Shown one piece after another: positions 8,288-15,187 of a DNA stretch of 26,925 bases. This stretch comes from an uncultured Campylobacter sp. (GTDB lineage Bacteria; Campylobacterota; Campylobacteria; Campylobacterales; Campylobacteraceae). A model generated the notes under the pieces. The model made no database searches and was not told the origin of the DNA. It saw only the letters and a program-made list of their open reading frames with translations. How positions within the stretch are numbered: the stretch's first letter is position 1; the number at the start of each line of letters is the position of its first letter. The stretch is taken from contig CAMUNZ010000008.1 of NCBI GenBank assembly GCA_947090385.1, forward strand, positions 1-26,925. Reading direction: 5' to 3'. Made by a program: the position numbers and the translations under genes.

Positions 8288-8821
8288 TTATATCGCTTTT
8301 AATATATATTCACTCATTTTTTCTTTAAGTCTATCAATAGAAAAACTTATTTCGACACCTAAATCACATAAATCTACTTTAATTCCATTATAATTGTTTT
8401 GCACAAAATTTAAATCAACTTTGCACTTAAATCTTCTTGAACAACTTTTTTCAAGTTCTGTGATTTCATCTTTTGAAATCTCTTTTTTCGAATATACAAA
8501 CCCCTTATATTCGTTGTTCATTTTAGAAATTTCACTTCTTAAGGAAGATAAAATTTCTGGCAAAATTTCCAAACGACCATTTTGTGAAATTAATTTTATA
8601 AAATTTTGAAAATTTTTATCGGGATTTTTTACGAAACTTAAAATAAATTCAGATTTTTTTTCTCTTGTAATATCTGGTGAAAAAATTATATTTTTAAATT
8701 TTTCAAACTCAAAAGCTTTACAAATTTTGTCTAAATTTTCGCAAATTTCTGCAATCTCTTTGATATCAAATTTAGTTAAAATCGCTTTTACATATTTTCT
8801 AGCTACAATAATTTTACTCAT
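8288..8821 (-). CDS. atpH: ATP synthase F1 subunit delta (stator)
   Basis: Delta subunit, 177 residues, connecting the peripheral stalk to the top of F1. The N-terminal helical domain opens VARKYVKAI, and the C-terminal part contains LGVEISFSIDRLKEKMSEYI, the weakly conserved delta signature (normally GSxxxDxSxxxxLxxL). The start overlaps the atpF stop (TGATG). Sequence conservation is low, as usual for delta, so the call rests on length, ends and position between atpF and atpA. Confidence 0.93.
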   Translation of the reverse strand: MSKIIVARKYVKAILTKFDIKEIAEICENLDKICKAFEFEKFKNIIFSPDITREKKSEFILSFVKNPDKNFQNFIKLISQNGRLEILPEILSSLRSEISKMNNEYKGFVYSKKEISKDEITELEKSCSRRFKCKVDLNFVQNNYNGIKVDLCDLGVEISFSIDRLKEKMSEYILKAI

Positions 8822-9327
8822 CAGCCAACCTTTTTAATAATCAAATTTACTAATTCACTTTGATTAAATTTCATTGATTCTTCATCAAAAACTTCATTTA
8901 AAATTTCACTAACGGCATTTTTTAACATTTTTCTTTTTTCAAAATCTTTTTGTTCTTCTAAAGATTTTCGCATATTAGAAATTTCTAATTTTGTCTCATT
9001 TTCTAATTTTTTACAAAGAATTTCCGCTTCAACTTTTGCCGTTTCTATATAACTTTGAATATTGTTTTTGGTTTCTTCGACTTTTTTTATAGCTGATTCT
9101 TTTTGAATTATAGAATCTCTTAATCTATCTTCTATTTTTTGAAATCTTGAAGCTATACCTTCGATTCTTGCTTTATAAGCATTTTTTATAGGATCTGCTA
9201 AAAAATAGTATAAAATTCCGGCAAAAATTATAAAATACATAGTTCTTTCTATTATGTCATAATTTTTTGCTCCGCCATCTGCATAAGAAAAAGCAATTAA
9301 AGAAAACAATAAAATAATTTTTTTCAT
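8821..9327 (-). CDS. atpF: ATP synthase Fo subunit b
   Basis: Peripheral-stalk b subunit, 168 residues. It begins with a signal-peptide-like segment (MKKIILLFSLIAFSYADGG). A membrane helix follows at about 30-47 (TMYFIIFAGILYYFLADPI), then a long charged helix with heptad spacing (residues about 50-150). The extra N-terminal hydrophobic segment is not found in E. coli b but occurs in this phylum; whether it is cleaved cannot be told from sequence. Together with the neighbouring b' gene it implies a heterodimeric stalk. It overlaps atpH and follows b' by 9 bases. Confidence 0.94.
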   Translation of the reverse strand: MKKIILLFSLIAFSYADGGAKNYDIIERTMYFIIFAGILYYFLADPIKNAYKARIEGIASRFQKIEDRLRDSIIQKESAIKKVEETKNNIQSYIETAKVEAEILCKKLENETKLEISNMRKSLEEQKDFEKRKMLKNAVSEILNEVFDEESMKFNQSELVNLIIKKVG

Positions 9328-9336
9328 ATTTTTACC

Positions 9337-9759
9337 TTAAATTCTAGCCAAAGTTTTTTCAAGTTTGCCACGAAATTCCGGCAAACTGGATTTTAATTTA
9401 GCCTTTAAACTTTTTTTCTCTAAGCTTAAAATTCGCAAATACTCATTTAACTCCATATCAATCTGCTTTTTTGTATCTTCGATTGATTTTTGATTTTTGA
9501 TTTTTGCATCTTCATAAGCACTTTGCTTGATTTTGTTAGCTTTATTTCTTGCACTTATAAGCATCTCTTCAACTTGTGCTTCATAAACACTAACTTCACT
9601 GCTATTTTTTTTAGATAACTCTTCATCCGCTAAAATGCTTAATTCTCTTTCATTCATAAAATTAAGCATCGGTTTATAAAGTATCTTATTTAAAAAAGCA
9701 ATGAGAAAAAGAAATACGGCTATCGTTGTGATAAGTAACGCAAAGTCAATTTCTAACAT
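9337..9759 (-). CDS. atpF': ATP synthase Fo subunit b'
   Basis: Second b-type stalk subunit, 140 residues. One N-terminal membrane helix (DFALLITTIAVFLFLIAFLN, about 5-24) is followed by the LYKPMLNFMNERE motif that marks b/b' subunits just after the membrane, then a long charged helix to the end. No signal-like extension is present, unlike atpF. It is the first gene of the atp block and is preceded by a 65-base gap with a candidate promoter. Two distinct b-type genes are also known in cyanobacteria and phototrophs; here they are typical of Campylobacterota. Confidence 0.93.
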   Translation of the reverse strand: MLEIDFALLITTIAVFLFLIAFLNKILYKPMLNFMNERELSILADEELSKKNSSEVSVYEAQVEEMLISARNKANKIKQSAYEDAKIKNQKSIEDTKKQIDMELNEYLRILSLEKKSLKAKLKSSLPEFRGKLEKTLARI

Positions 9760-9795
9760 TTTTTACCTTTCGCTTTATTTTTTTTAAAATTTGCA

Positions 9796-9801
9796 ATTCT
9801 A
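9796..9801 (-). promoter_or_regulatory. Candidate -10 for the atp operon
   Basis: In the 65-base parB-atpF' gap the minus strand contains TTG-TAGAAT, with TAGAAT at 9801-9796, about 37 bases before the atpF' ATG. It overlaps the edge of an 8-base palindrome (AACATGTT, 9802-9809). The fit to TATAAT is five of six and the spacing is reasonable, but the gap is so AT-rich that chance matches are likely. Read-through from parB is equally possible. Confidence 0.35.
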
Positions 9802-9824
9802 CAACATGTTAAATAAAAATATAA

Positions 9825-10688
9825 TTATTTATGGAAATTTTCTAAAAATTTATCAATATCTTTTTTATTTAAAAACTCAATTGTAATTTTTCTATCTTTT
9901 ACTTTTGTTTTTAAACCTAAATTTTTGAAATTTTGATTTAAATCTTTCATAGCATTTTTAAATTCAAAACCTAAATCCAATTTTTCTTTATTTATCTTTT
10001 TTGGTGATGATTTTAACTTTCTTACAAGCTCTTCTGTTTCGCTTACGCTTAATTTTTGCCCAATAATCGTATCTGAAATTTTAATTTGATCTTTTTCATC
10101 TAAAACAACCAAAATTTTTGCATGACCTTGAGAAATTTTGTTATTAAATACTAAATTTTTAACATAATCACACAAATTTAAAAGTCGTAAAGTATTTGTG
10201 ATTTGAGCACGAGATTTTTTAACGATATCGCTTAACGCTTCTTGTGTGATTTTATACTCATTTATAAGCTCTTTATAAGAATTTGCAAGTTCTATAGGAT
10301 TTAAATCTTTTCTTTGAATATTTTCTATAAGTGCCAATTCTCTTAAATTTTGAGATTTTAAATCTGCAACTATAGCTTTAATTTTATGAATGCCAACAAG
10401 TTTTGAAGCACGAAGTCTTCTTTCTCCTGCAATCAAAGTATAAGCACCATCTTTTTTTATAACAATTATCGGTTGAATAAGCCCATGAGCTTTTATAGAT
10501 TCACCTAATTCTTGCAAACTATCTTGATCGAAAATTTGTCTTGGCTGATAAGGATTTGGTGCAATTTCATTAACATTTAATTCTATAACTAAATCATTAT
10601 TTAAAAGAAATTCTTTTTTATAAGTCAATTCTACATCGTCTAAAATGTCCCCCAAACCTCTTCCTAATCCACCTTTTTTTATAGCCAT
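9825..10688 (-). CDS. parB: Chromosome-partitioning protein ParB (Spo0J family)
   Basis: DNA-binding CTPase-clamp protein of 287 residues that loads at parS sites and works with ParA in chromosome segregation. The N-terminal ParB/Srx domain has NPYQPR (45-50), the CTP-binding GERRLRA (88-94) and ENIQRKDLNP (122-131). A helix-turn-helix follows at about 148-170 (TQEALSDIVKKSRAQITNTL). A C-terminal dimerisation region follows a short linker. It lies 3 bases after parA, the usual pair. No parS-like site was found in the window. Confidence 0.97.
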   Translation of the reverse strand: MAIKKGGLGRGLGDILDDVELTYKKEFLLNNDLVIELNVNEIAPNPYQPRQIFDQDSLQELGESIKAHGLIQPIIVIKKDGAYTLIAGERRLRASKLVGIHKIKAIVADLKSQNLRELALIENIQRKDLNPIELANSYKELINEYKITQEALSDIVKKSRAQITNTLRLLNLCDYVKNLVFNNKISQGHAKILVVLDEKDQIKISDTIIGQKLSVSETEELVRKLKSSPKKINKEKLDLGFEFKNAMKDLNQNFKNLGLKTKVKDRKITIEFLNKKDIDKFLENFHK

Positions 10689-10691
10689 TTT

Positions 10692-11459
10692 TTACTCCAA
10701 AATAGTATTTGCTAAATTTTTATACGCGATGCTTCCAGAACTTTTCGCATCATAAACTACGACTGGCTTTCCATAACTTGGACTTTCTGCTAATCTTACA
10801 TTTCTAGGAATTATCACAAATCCACTCTCTTCTTTATCATTTTTAAATAGCATATTTTTAAAATGCTCTTCTAAATTCATAATAGTCTCTTTAGCGAGAT
10901 TGTTTTGAGAACTATACATAGTTGGCAAAAATCCTTTAATTTGCAAATTAGAATTTGTTGTTTGTCTTACCATTTTAATTGTATTTAGAATTAAAGCCAA
11001 TCCTTCAAGTGCGTAAAATTCACATTGAATAGGGATTATCACGCTATTACTCGCAGTAAGCGCATTTATAGTTAAAAATCCAAGCGCAGGCGGAGAATCT
11101 AAAATTATAAAATCATATTTATCTTTTAAACTTCTTATACATTTTTTCAAAATTGTTTTATCGCTATGTTCTTGCTCGATGCTTACAAGACCAATATTTG
11201 AAGGTGCTATAAATAAATTTGAAACATCAGTTTTTAAAATAATCTCATCTAATTTTTTTTTACCAATCAAAACATGATAAATATTTGATTCGTAAGAATT
11301 TCTATTTATTCCAAGACCAGTTGTGGCATTTGCTTGCGGATCTATATCAATTAAAAGAACTTTTTTATTTTTTAACGCAATTGAAGCTGCTAAATTTATA
11401 GCCGTCGTAGTTTTGCCGACACCGCCTTTTTGATTTGCTATAGTAATAATTTCACTCAT
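10692..11459 (-). CDS. parA: Chromosome-partitioning ATPase ParA (Soj family)
   Basis: ParA/MinD-family ATPase of 255 residues. The deviant Walker A motif KGGVGKTT is at 11-18, DIDPQANAT at about 38-46, and the Walker B-like FIILDSPPALGFLT near 118-131. The length is typical of chromosomal Soj rather than longer plasmid ParA proteins, which have an extra N-terminal HTH. The ATG overlaps the birA stop (ATGA, 4 bases). It is paired with parB immediately downstream. Confidence 0.97.
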   Translation of the reverse strand: MSEIITIANQKGGVGKTTTAINLAASIALKNKKVLLIDIDPQANATTGLGINRNSYESNIYHVLIGKKKLDEIILKTDVSNLFIAPSNIGLVSIEQEHSDKTILKKCIRSLKDKYDFIILDSPPALGFLTINALTASNSVIIPIQCEFYALEGLALILNTIKMVRQTTNSNLQIKGFLPTMYSSQNNLAKETIMNLEEHFKNMLFKNDKEESGFVIIPRNVRLAESPSYGKPVVVYDAKSSGSIAYKNLANTILE

Positions 11460-12091
11460 CTTATTGAATATACCTTTTTATTGTTTATCAAAATACTTCC
11501 ATCATCGCTTAAAACAGCATCTTTAAGCGAAATTACCTCACCATTCATATGAGAAGTAAAATCTTTAGAAAGTTCGAATTCTACCAAAAACTTACTAAAA
11601 ATTAGCTTCCACGATTTTTTGCTTTCTATCTCTTTACAAAACTCATTTACAATAAAATTTTTATCAATTTCTATATCTAAAATCGCAGAATTTTGTGGAG
11701 AATTTTTTAAATTTAACCCAATTCCACAAACAAAAATTTCACCAAATTTTTGCGTCATTATCCCGCCAATTTTTTTATCTTTTATATAAAAATCATTTGG
11801 CCATTTAACCCAAATTTTAGAACCAAAATTACGTAAAATTTCTTTAAAAATAGTTGCAAAATATATCGAAATCGATTGCAAAGGCAAATCTTGTGGCAAA
11901 AATTTTTCATCAAAACAAAACGAAAAATGTAAATTTTCTTTTCCACTTTCCCACAAATTTCCTCTACTTCCAAAACCATTAGTTTGAATTTCACTAACCA
12001 AAGCAAATGGCACGAAATTTTCTAAATTTTTTGCTAAATTTTTAACATAAGTTTGTGTAGAATCACAACTTTTAATAAATTTTATCTCCAA
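11456..12091 (-). CDS. birA: Biotin--[acetyl-CoA-carboxylase] ligase, short monofunctional form
   Basis: Transfers biotin to the biotin carboxyl carrier protein of acetyl-CoA carboxylase, via biotinyl-AMP. At 211 residues it has the catalytic core only: STQTYVK (11-17), the biotinyl-AMP loop region GSRGNLWESG (41-50), KWPND (96-100), KKIGGIM and GIGLN. It lacks the N-terminal winged-helix DNA-binding domain of E. coli BirA, so it should not act as a repressor. The predicted start is TTG at 12091, 20 bases inside the end of fmt, with AAAGG seven bases upstream. No better ATG would keep the conserved N-terminal STQ motif. It overlaps parA by 4 bases. Confidence 0.92.
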   Translation of the reverse strand: MEIKFIKSCDSTQTYVKNLAKNLENFVPFALVSEIQTNGFGSRGNLWESGKENLHFSFCFDEKFLPQDLPLQSISIYFATIFKEILRNFGSKIWVKWPNDFYIKDKKIGGIMTQKFGEIFVCGIGLNLKNSPQNSAILDIEIDKNFIVNEFCKEIESKKSWKLIFSKFLVEFELSKDFTSHMNGEVISLKDAVLSDDGSILINNKKVYSIR

Positions 12092-12998
12092 TTTTTAACC
12101 TTTTTCCGTTTATAAAATCTTTTGCTGCTACTGGATTTTTTCCGCTTTCTTGCAAAATTTTAATCGCAATTTGTCCATTTTTTACCAAAATTACAAAAAA
12201 ATCTTTTTCTATTTTTGTGATTTTTCCAAAACTTTCTTTTTTATCTTCAAAAACACAATTTTCATCATAAAAATCAAAAATTTCTAGCAGCTTTGTTCCG
12301 TTTTCTAAGAAAATTCCAGGCCAAATATCATAAGCTTTAAATTTACTTAAAATTTCATCTTTTTTATCACTAAATTTTATAAGTCCGTCCGTTTTTGTGA
12401 TTTTTTTGCATTTTGAACTTAAAATTTCTTGCTGTTTTAATGGCAAAATTTTGTTGATATTATTTAAAGTTTTTATAATCAATTTGCTTGCTAAATTTCC
12501 TAGAATTTCAAAAGATTTCTTGCTTGAAAAATTTTGATTTTCTATAAAAGAAAAACCTAAAATTTCTCCGTCATCTAAACCTTCGCCCATTTTCATAGCA
12601 CTTACGCCAATCATTTTTTCGTTATTTAAAATTTGCATTTGTATCGGACTTGCACCTCGATATTTTGGCAAAATCGAAGCATGAAGATTTATACAAAAAG
12701 CGATATCTAAAATGCTTTTTGGCAAAATTTTCCCATAAGCAGCAACGACGATAAAATCTGGTTTTAATCCTTTTATGATTTCACAAATTTTATCATTTTT
12801 TAAACTAATTGGCTGAAAAATCGGTATATTTAAACTTTTATCCATTACAAATTTCTTCACATCTGGCGGAGTTAAAATTTGTTTTCTCCCAACTTTTTTA
12901 TCATTTTGAGTAAAAACTCCAACAACATCAAAATGTTTTAAAATTTCGTCTAAAATTTGAACAGCATACAACGGCGTTCCCATAAAAACTATTCTCAT
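12072..12998 (-). CDS. fmt: Methionyl-tRNA formyltransferase
   Basis: Formylates initiator Met-tRNA using 10-formyl-THF, 308 residues. The N-terminal catalytic domain has FMGTPLYAV near the start, and the catalytic triad positions are visible: Asn104 and His106 in INLHASILPKYRGASPIQ, and Asp142 in GLDDGEI. The C-terminal tRNA-binding domain (from about 205) ends with KRLKIGDKIY. The ATG overlaps the obgE stop (ATGA). The 3' end overlaps birA by 20 bases. All catalytic residues are intact. Confidence 0.97.
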   Translation of the reverse strand: MRIVFMGTPLYAVQILDEILKHFDVVGVFTQNDKKVGRKQILTPPDVKKFVMDKSLNIPIFQPISLKNDKICEIIKGLKPDFIVVAAYGKILPKSILDIAFCINLHASILPKYRGASPIQMQILNNEKMIGVSAMKMGEGLDDGEILGFSFIENQNFSSKKSFEILGNLASKLIIKTLNNINKILPLKQQEILSSKCKKITKTDGLIKFSDKKDEILSKFKAYDIWPGIFLENGTKLLEIFDFYDENCVFEDKKESFGKITKIEKDFFVILVKNGQIAIKILQESGKNPVAAKDFINGKRLKIGDKIY

Positions 12999-14038
12999 TT
13001 ATATGCCTTCAAAATTCTTAAAATAGAAAATTTCAGCTCTTTTATATTGAAATTTGTTGCGCTAGAAATTGGTATAACAAAAAGCGGTTTTTTAAAATTT
13101 GGTTTGTTTATTTCGTCAATTTTTTGTGATTTTTCAAAATCAAATTCTTTTAAAAATTCATCAATTTTTTCATCTAAATTTTCGCAAGAATCGGCTTTTG
13201 TTAAAGCGATAGCAAAATTTTTCTCACTTAAATTTTTACTAAATTTATCTAATTCTTCTCGCAAAATTTTATATTGAGTTTTTAAATCTCTGTAATTTGC
13301 AAGATCTATCAAAAAAAGTAAAATCTTAGTCCTTTGAATATGTTTTAAAAATTTTAGCCCAAGTCCCTTGCCATCGCTTGCGCCCTCTATGATTCCAGGG
13401 ATATCAGCCATAATAAAACTGCTAAATTCATCAATCTCAACAAATCCTAATTTTGGTGTAATAGTAGTAAATTCGTAATTTGCAATTTGTGGTTTTGCAT
13501 TTGAAATTGTAGAGATCAAAGTCGATTTTCCAACATTTGGAAAGCCTACAAGTCCGACATCTGCTATCAATTTTAAATCAAGTTTTATCTCTTTTGTTTC
13601 TCCTAAAAGCCCAGGTTGAGCGTATTCTGGTTTTTGATTGATTGAGTTTTTAAAATGCGTATTTCCAAGACCACCTTTTCCGCCTTTTAAAAAAAGCTTT
13701 TTATCGCCATCGTTTATCAAATCAAAAATCAATTCACCTGTTTTATTATCTATCACAGATGTGCCAGGCGGAACAATCAAAGTTAAACTTTCACCTTTTT
13801 TGCCAGTTTTATTGCGTCCCATTCCTTGAGCGCCATTTTGAGCGCTAAATTTCTTTTTACCCTTATAAAATGAAAGAGTATGAGTATTTTTATCTGCTAA
13901 AAAATAAACATCACCGCCGTCACCGCCGTCACCGCCGTCAGGTCCGCCTTGGACGATAAATTTCTCTCGTCTAAAACTAACACAGCCAGCACCACCTTTT
14001 CCTGAATTTACAATAAATTTAACACTATCAATAAACAT
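12995..14038 (-). CDS. obgE: GTPase ObgE/CgtA
   Basis: Ribosome-associated GTPase of the Obg family, 347 residues, involved in 50S maturation and stress control. The glycine-rich Obg fold occupies residues 1-158 (FRREKFIVQGGPDGG..., GKGGLGNTHF). The G domain follows with G1 GFPNVGKS (165-172), switch II DIPGIIEGA (212-220), and TKAD as the base-specificity motif. No extra C-terminal domain is present beyond about 345. Residues 35-43 (GGDGGDGGD) are encoded by a 9-base DNA tandem repeat. The start has AAGG eight bases upstream, within a gap containing a hairpin. Confidence 0.97.
   Translation of the reverse strand: MFIDSVKFIVNSGKGGAGCVSFRREKFIVQGGPDGGDGGDGGDVYFLADKNTHTLSFYKGKKKFSAQNGAQGMGRNKTGKKGESLTLIVPPGTSVIDNKTGELIFDLINDGDKKLFLKGGKGGLGNTHFKNSINQKPEYAQPGLLGETKEIKLDLKLIADVGLVGFPNVGKSTLISTISNAKPQIANYEFTTITPKLGFVEIDEFSSFIMADIPGIIEGASDGKGLGLKFLKHIQRTKILLFLIDLANYRDLKTQYKILREELDKFSKNLSEKNFAIALTKADSCENLDEKIDEFLKEFDFEKSQKIDEINKPNFKKPLFVIPISSATNFNIKELKFSILRILKAYK
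13911..13937. repeat. 9-base tandem repeat inside obgE
   Basis: Three perfect copies of tcaccgccg on the plus strand encode GGD triplets in the glycine-rich N-terminal Obg domain. These repeats are conserved at protein level in Obg proteins, so the DNA repeat is probably a by-product. It is notable mainly as a GC-rich island in very AT-rich DNA. Confidence 0.9.
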
Positions 14039-14058
14039 TTTTTACCTTAAAAATAGAT

Positions 14059-14081
14059 AATTTGCCAAAAAATGGCAAATT
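14059..14081 (-). terminator. Hairpin between lipoprotein gene and obgE
   Basis: A 9-base-pair stem (AATTTGCCA at 14059-14067 with TGGCAAATT at 14073-14081) encloses five bases. It starts immediately after the lipoprotein stop codon. On the minus strand it is followed by ATCTATTTTTAAGG, a broken U-run, then the obgE Shine-Dalgarno. It could be a weak terminator or attenuator separating the secA-side genes from obgE, or only an mRNA 3'-end stabiliser. No separate obgE promoter is evident in the 43-base gap. Confidence 0.5.
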
Positions 14082-14576
14082 TTAGCAATCTGGGGAACTT
14101 GCTTGATATTTTGTAATAAATCCTTGCGGATCTGTTGCAAAGCTTTTTGTACAACAATTAATTTCTGGCTCATTTGAGCATTCATTGCCGTTGCATCTTT
14201 CTATATAATTTCCTGTTTTTTTGCAACTCGACCAATTGTAAACTTTTCCACCAAAAGGATCTGAAACTATACTTTTTGGATTGCCCCATTTTTCGATATA
14301 AACAGATATATTTACTTTATCGTCTTCTGTGACATTTGACTCCCCAACGACCTGTTTTACTTCGCTTTCATCGATATTTAATGAATTTGACTCTGTTGCA
14401 TTTTGTTCTAAAATTTCCAATGTGCCAAAATTCTCTCCGCTCATGATTTCGCTATTTTGATTTGCTATTTTTGGTTCGCCATTTACAGCATTTTCTGGTG
14501 GCAAAGAGATAATCGGACCTTGATTGCGACATCCATAAAAAAATATCAAAAAAACTAAACATAAAATTTTTTTCAT
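14082..14576 (-). CDS. Hypothetical cysteine-rich lipoprotein
   Basis: Predicted lipoprotein of 164 residues with no recognised function. The signal peptide MKKILCLVFLIFFYGC ends in a lipobox with Cys16. A low-complexity Asn/Glu/Ser-rich linker runs from about 20 to 95, then a compact C-terminal domain of about 70 residues. That domain has IEKWGNPKSI, DPFGGKVYNW and six cysteines (including a CC pair and a C-terminal Cys), plus FATDPQGFI. The WGxP and Tyr-x-Trp pattern faintly recalls small OmlA/BamE-like lipoproteins, but the cysteines do not fit and I do not claim it. ATG at 14576 is chosen over 14603 because it starts the signal peptide cleanly and has AAAGG eight bases upstream. It overlaps the methyltransferase stop (ATGA). 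Even-numbered cysteines suggest periplasmic disulfides. Confidence 0.8.
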   Translation of the reverse strand: MKKILCLVFLIFFYGCRNQGPIISLPPENAVNGEPKIANQNSEIMSGENFGTLEILEQNATESNSLNIDESEVKQVVGESNVTEDDKVNISVYIEKWGNPKSIVSDPFGGKVYNWSSCKKTGNYIERCNGNECSNEPEINCCTKSFATDPQGFITKYQASSPDC

Positions 14577-15187
14577 TTTTTGCCTTTCTTTCCGAAAAAA
14601 CATGTTTTTTCGGTATCTTTTTTGGTTAAAAATTTAACGTCCATAAAACCAGCTTTTTTTAATAAATCTACAACTTCTTCAACTTGTAATTTATTTTTTA
14701 AAAATACATTTTCACTCCAGAAATCAAGAGTTTCTTTGGTTGTGCCTTCTAAAAATACAAAAAACAATCCATCGTTTTTCAAAACTCTTTTAACTTCTTT
14801 AAAATTTTCTAAAATTTCTGGCCAAAAATATATAGTTTCAAAAGCCGTAACAATATCAAAACTATCATCTGAAAAATTTAATTTTTCAATATTTCCCAAA
14901 GAAATTTCAACTCTTTTTTGAGTAATCAAATCAGCGTTTAATTGCGAACTTACTTCGACGCTAGTAGGAGAATAATCAACGCCGTAAATTTTGGCAGTTT
15001 TTGAAATTTCGCTAATACGTTTTATATTTGCACCGCCGCCGCAACCTATATCTAAAATTTTAGAATTTGGCGAAATTTGTAAATTTGATAAAGCCCAAAT
15101 AGCACCATTTTTGTGAGCTTCATTCATATTTAATAAAGTTTCAACACCTTCTTTTCCTTGTGGAAAACGACAATTATCTTTATTCAT
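14573..15187 (-). CDS. Class I SAM-dependent methyltransferase, substrate unknown
   Basis: Probable cytoplasmic methyltransferase of 204 residues. The SAM-binding motif I KILDIGCGGGANI is at about 43-55, motif II acidic IYGVDYSP at about 67-74, and the motif IV region DDSFDIVTAFETIYFWP follows. A later ENFKEVKRVLKNDGLFFVFL stretch is typical of the Methyltransf_11/UbiE-like group. The C-terminus is lysine-rich (GKKGKK). The substrate cannot be told from sequence. The ATG overlaps the lol permease stop by one base (TAATG) and the stop overlaps the lipoprotein start, so the three are probably co-translated. The 3' end contains a perfect palindrome. Confidence 0.85.
   Translation of the reverse strand: MNKDNCRFPQGKEGVETLLNMNEAHKNGAIWALSNLQISPNSKILDIGCGGGANIKRISEISKTAKIYGVDYSPTSVEVSSQLNADLITQKRVEISLGNIEKLNFSDDSFDIVTAFETIYFWPEILENFKEVKRVLKNDGLFFVFLEGTTKETLDFWSENVFLKNKLQVEEVVDLLKKAGFMDVKFLTKKDTEKTCFFGKKGKK
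14592..14613. repeat. 22-base perfect palindrome at methyltransferase/lipoprotein junction
   Basis: The arms CCGAAAAAA and TTTTTTCGG surround CATG, giving a fully self-complementary 22-base site. It lies within the last codons of the methyltransferase gene, 16 bases before the lipoprotein start codon and next to its Shine-Dalgarno. In RNA it can form a 9-base-pair stem with a 4-base loop. There is no U-run after it on either strand, so it does not look like a terminator. Confidence 0.9.

Noticed and set aside
14577..14603. Earlier ATG start for the cysteine-rich lipoprotein
   Set aside because: It would add MFFRKERQK in front of a complete signal peptide and lies inside the palindrome; the ATG at 14576 has AAAGG in place.
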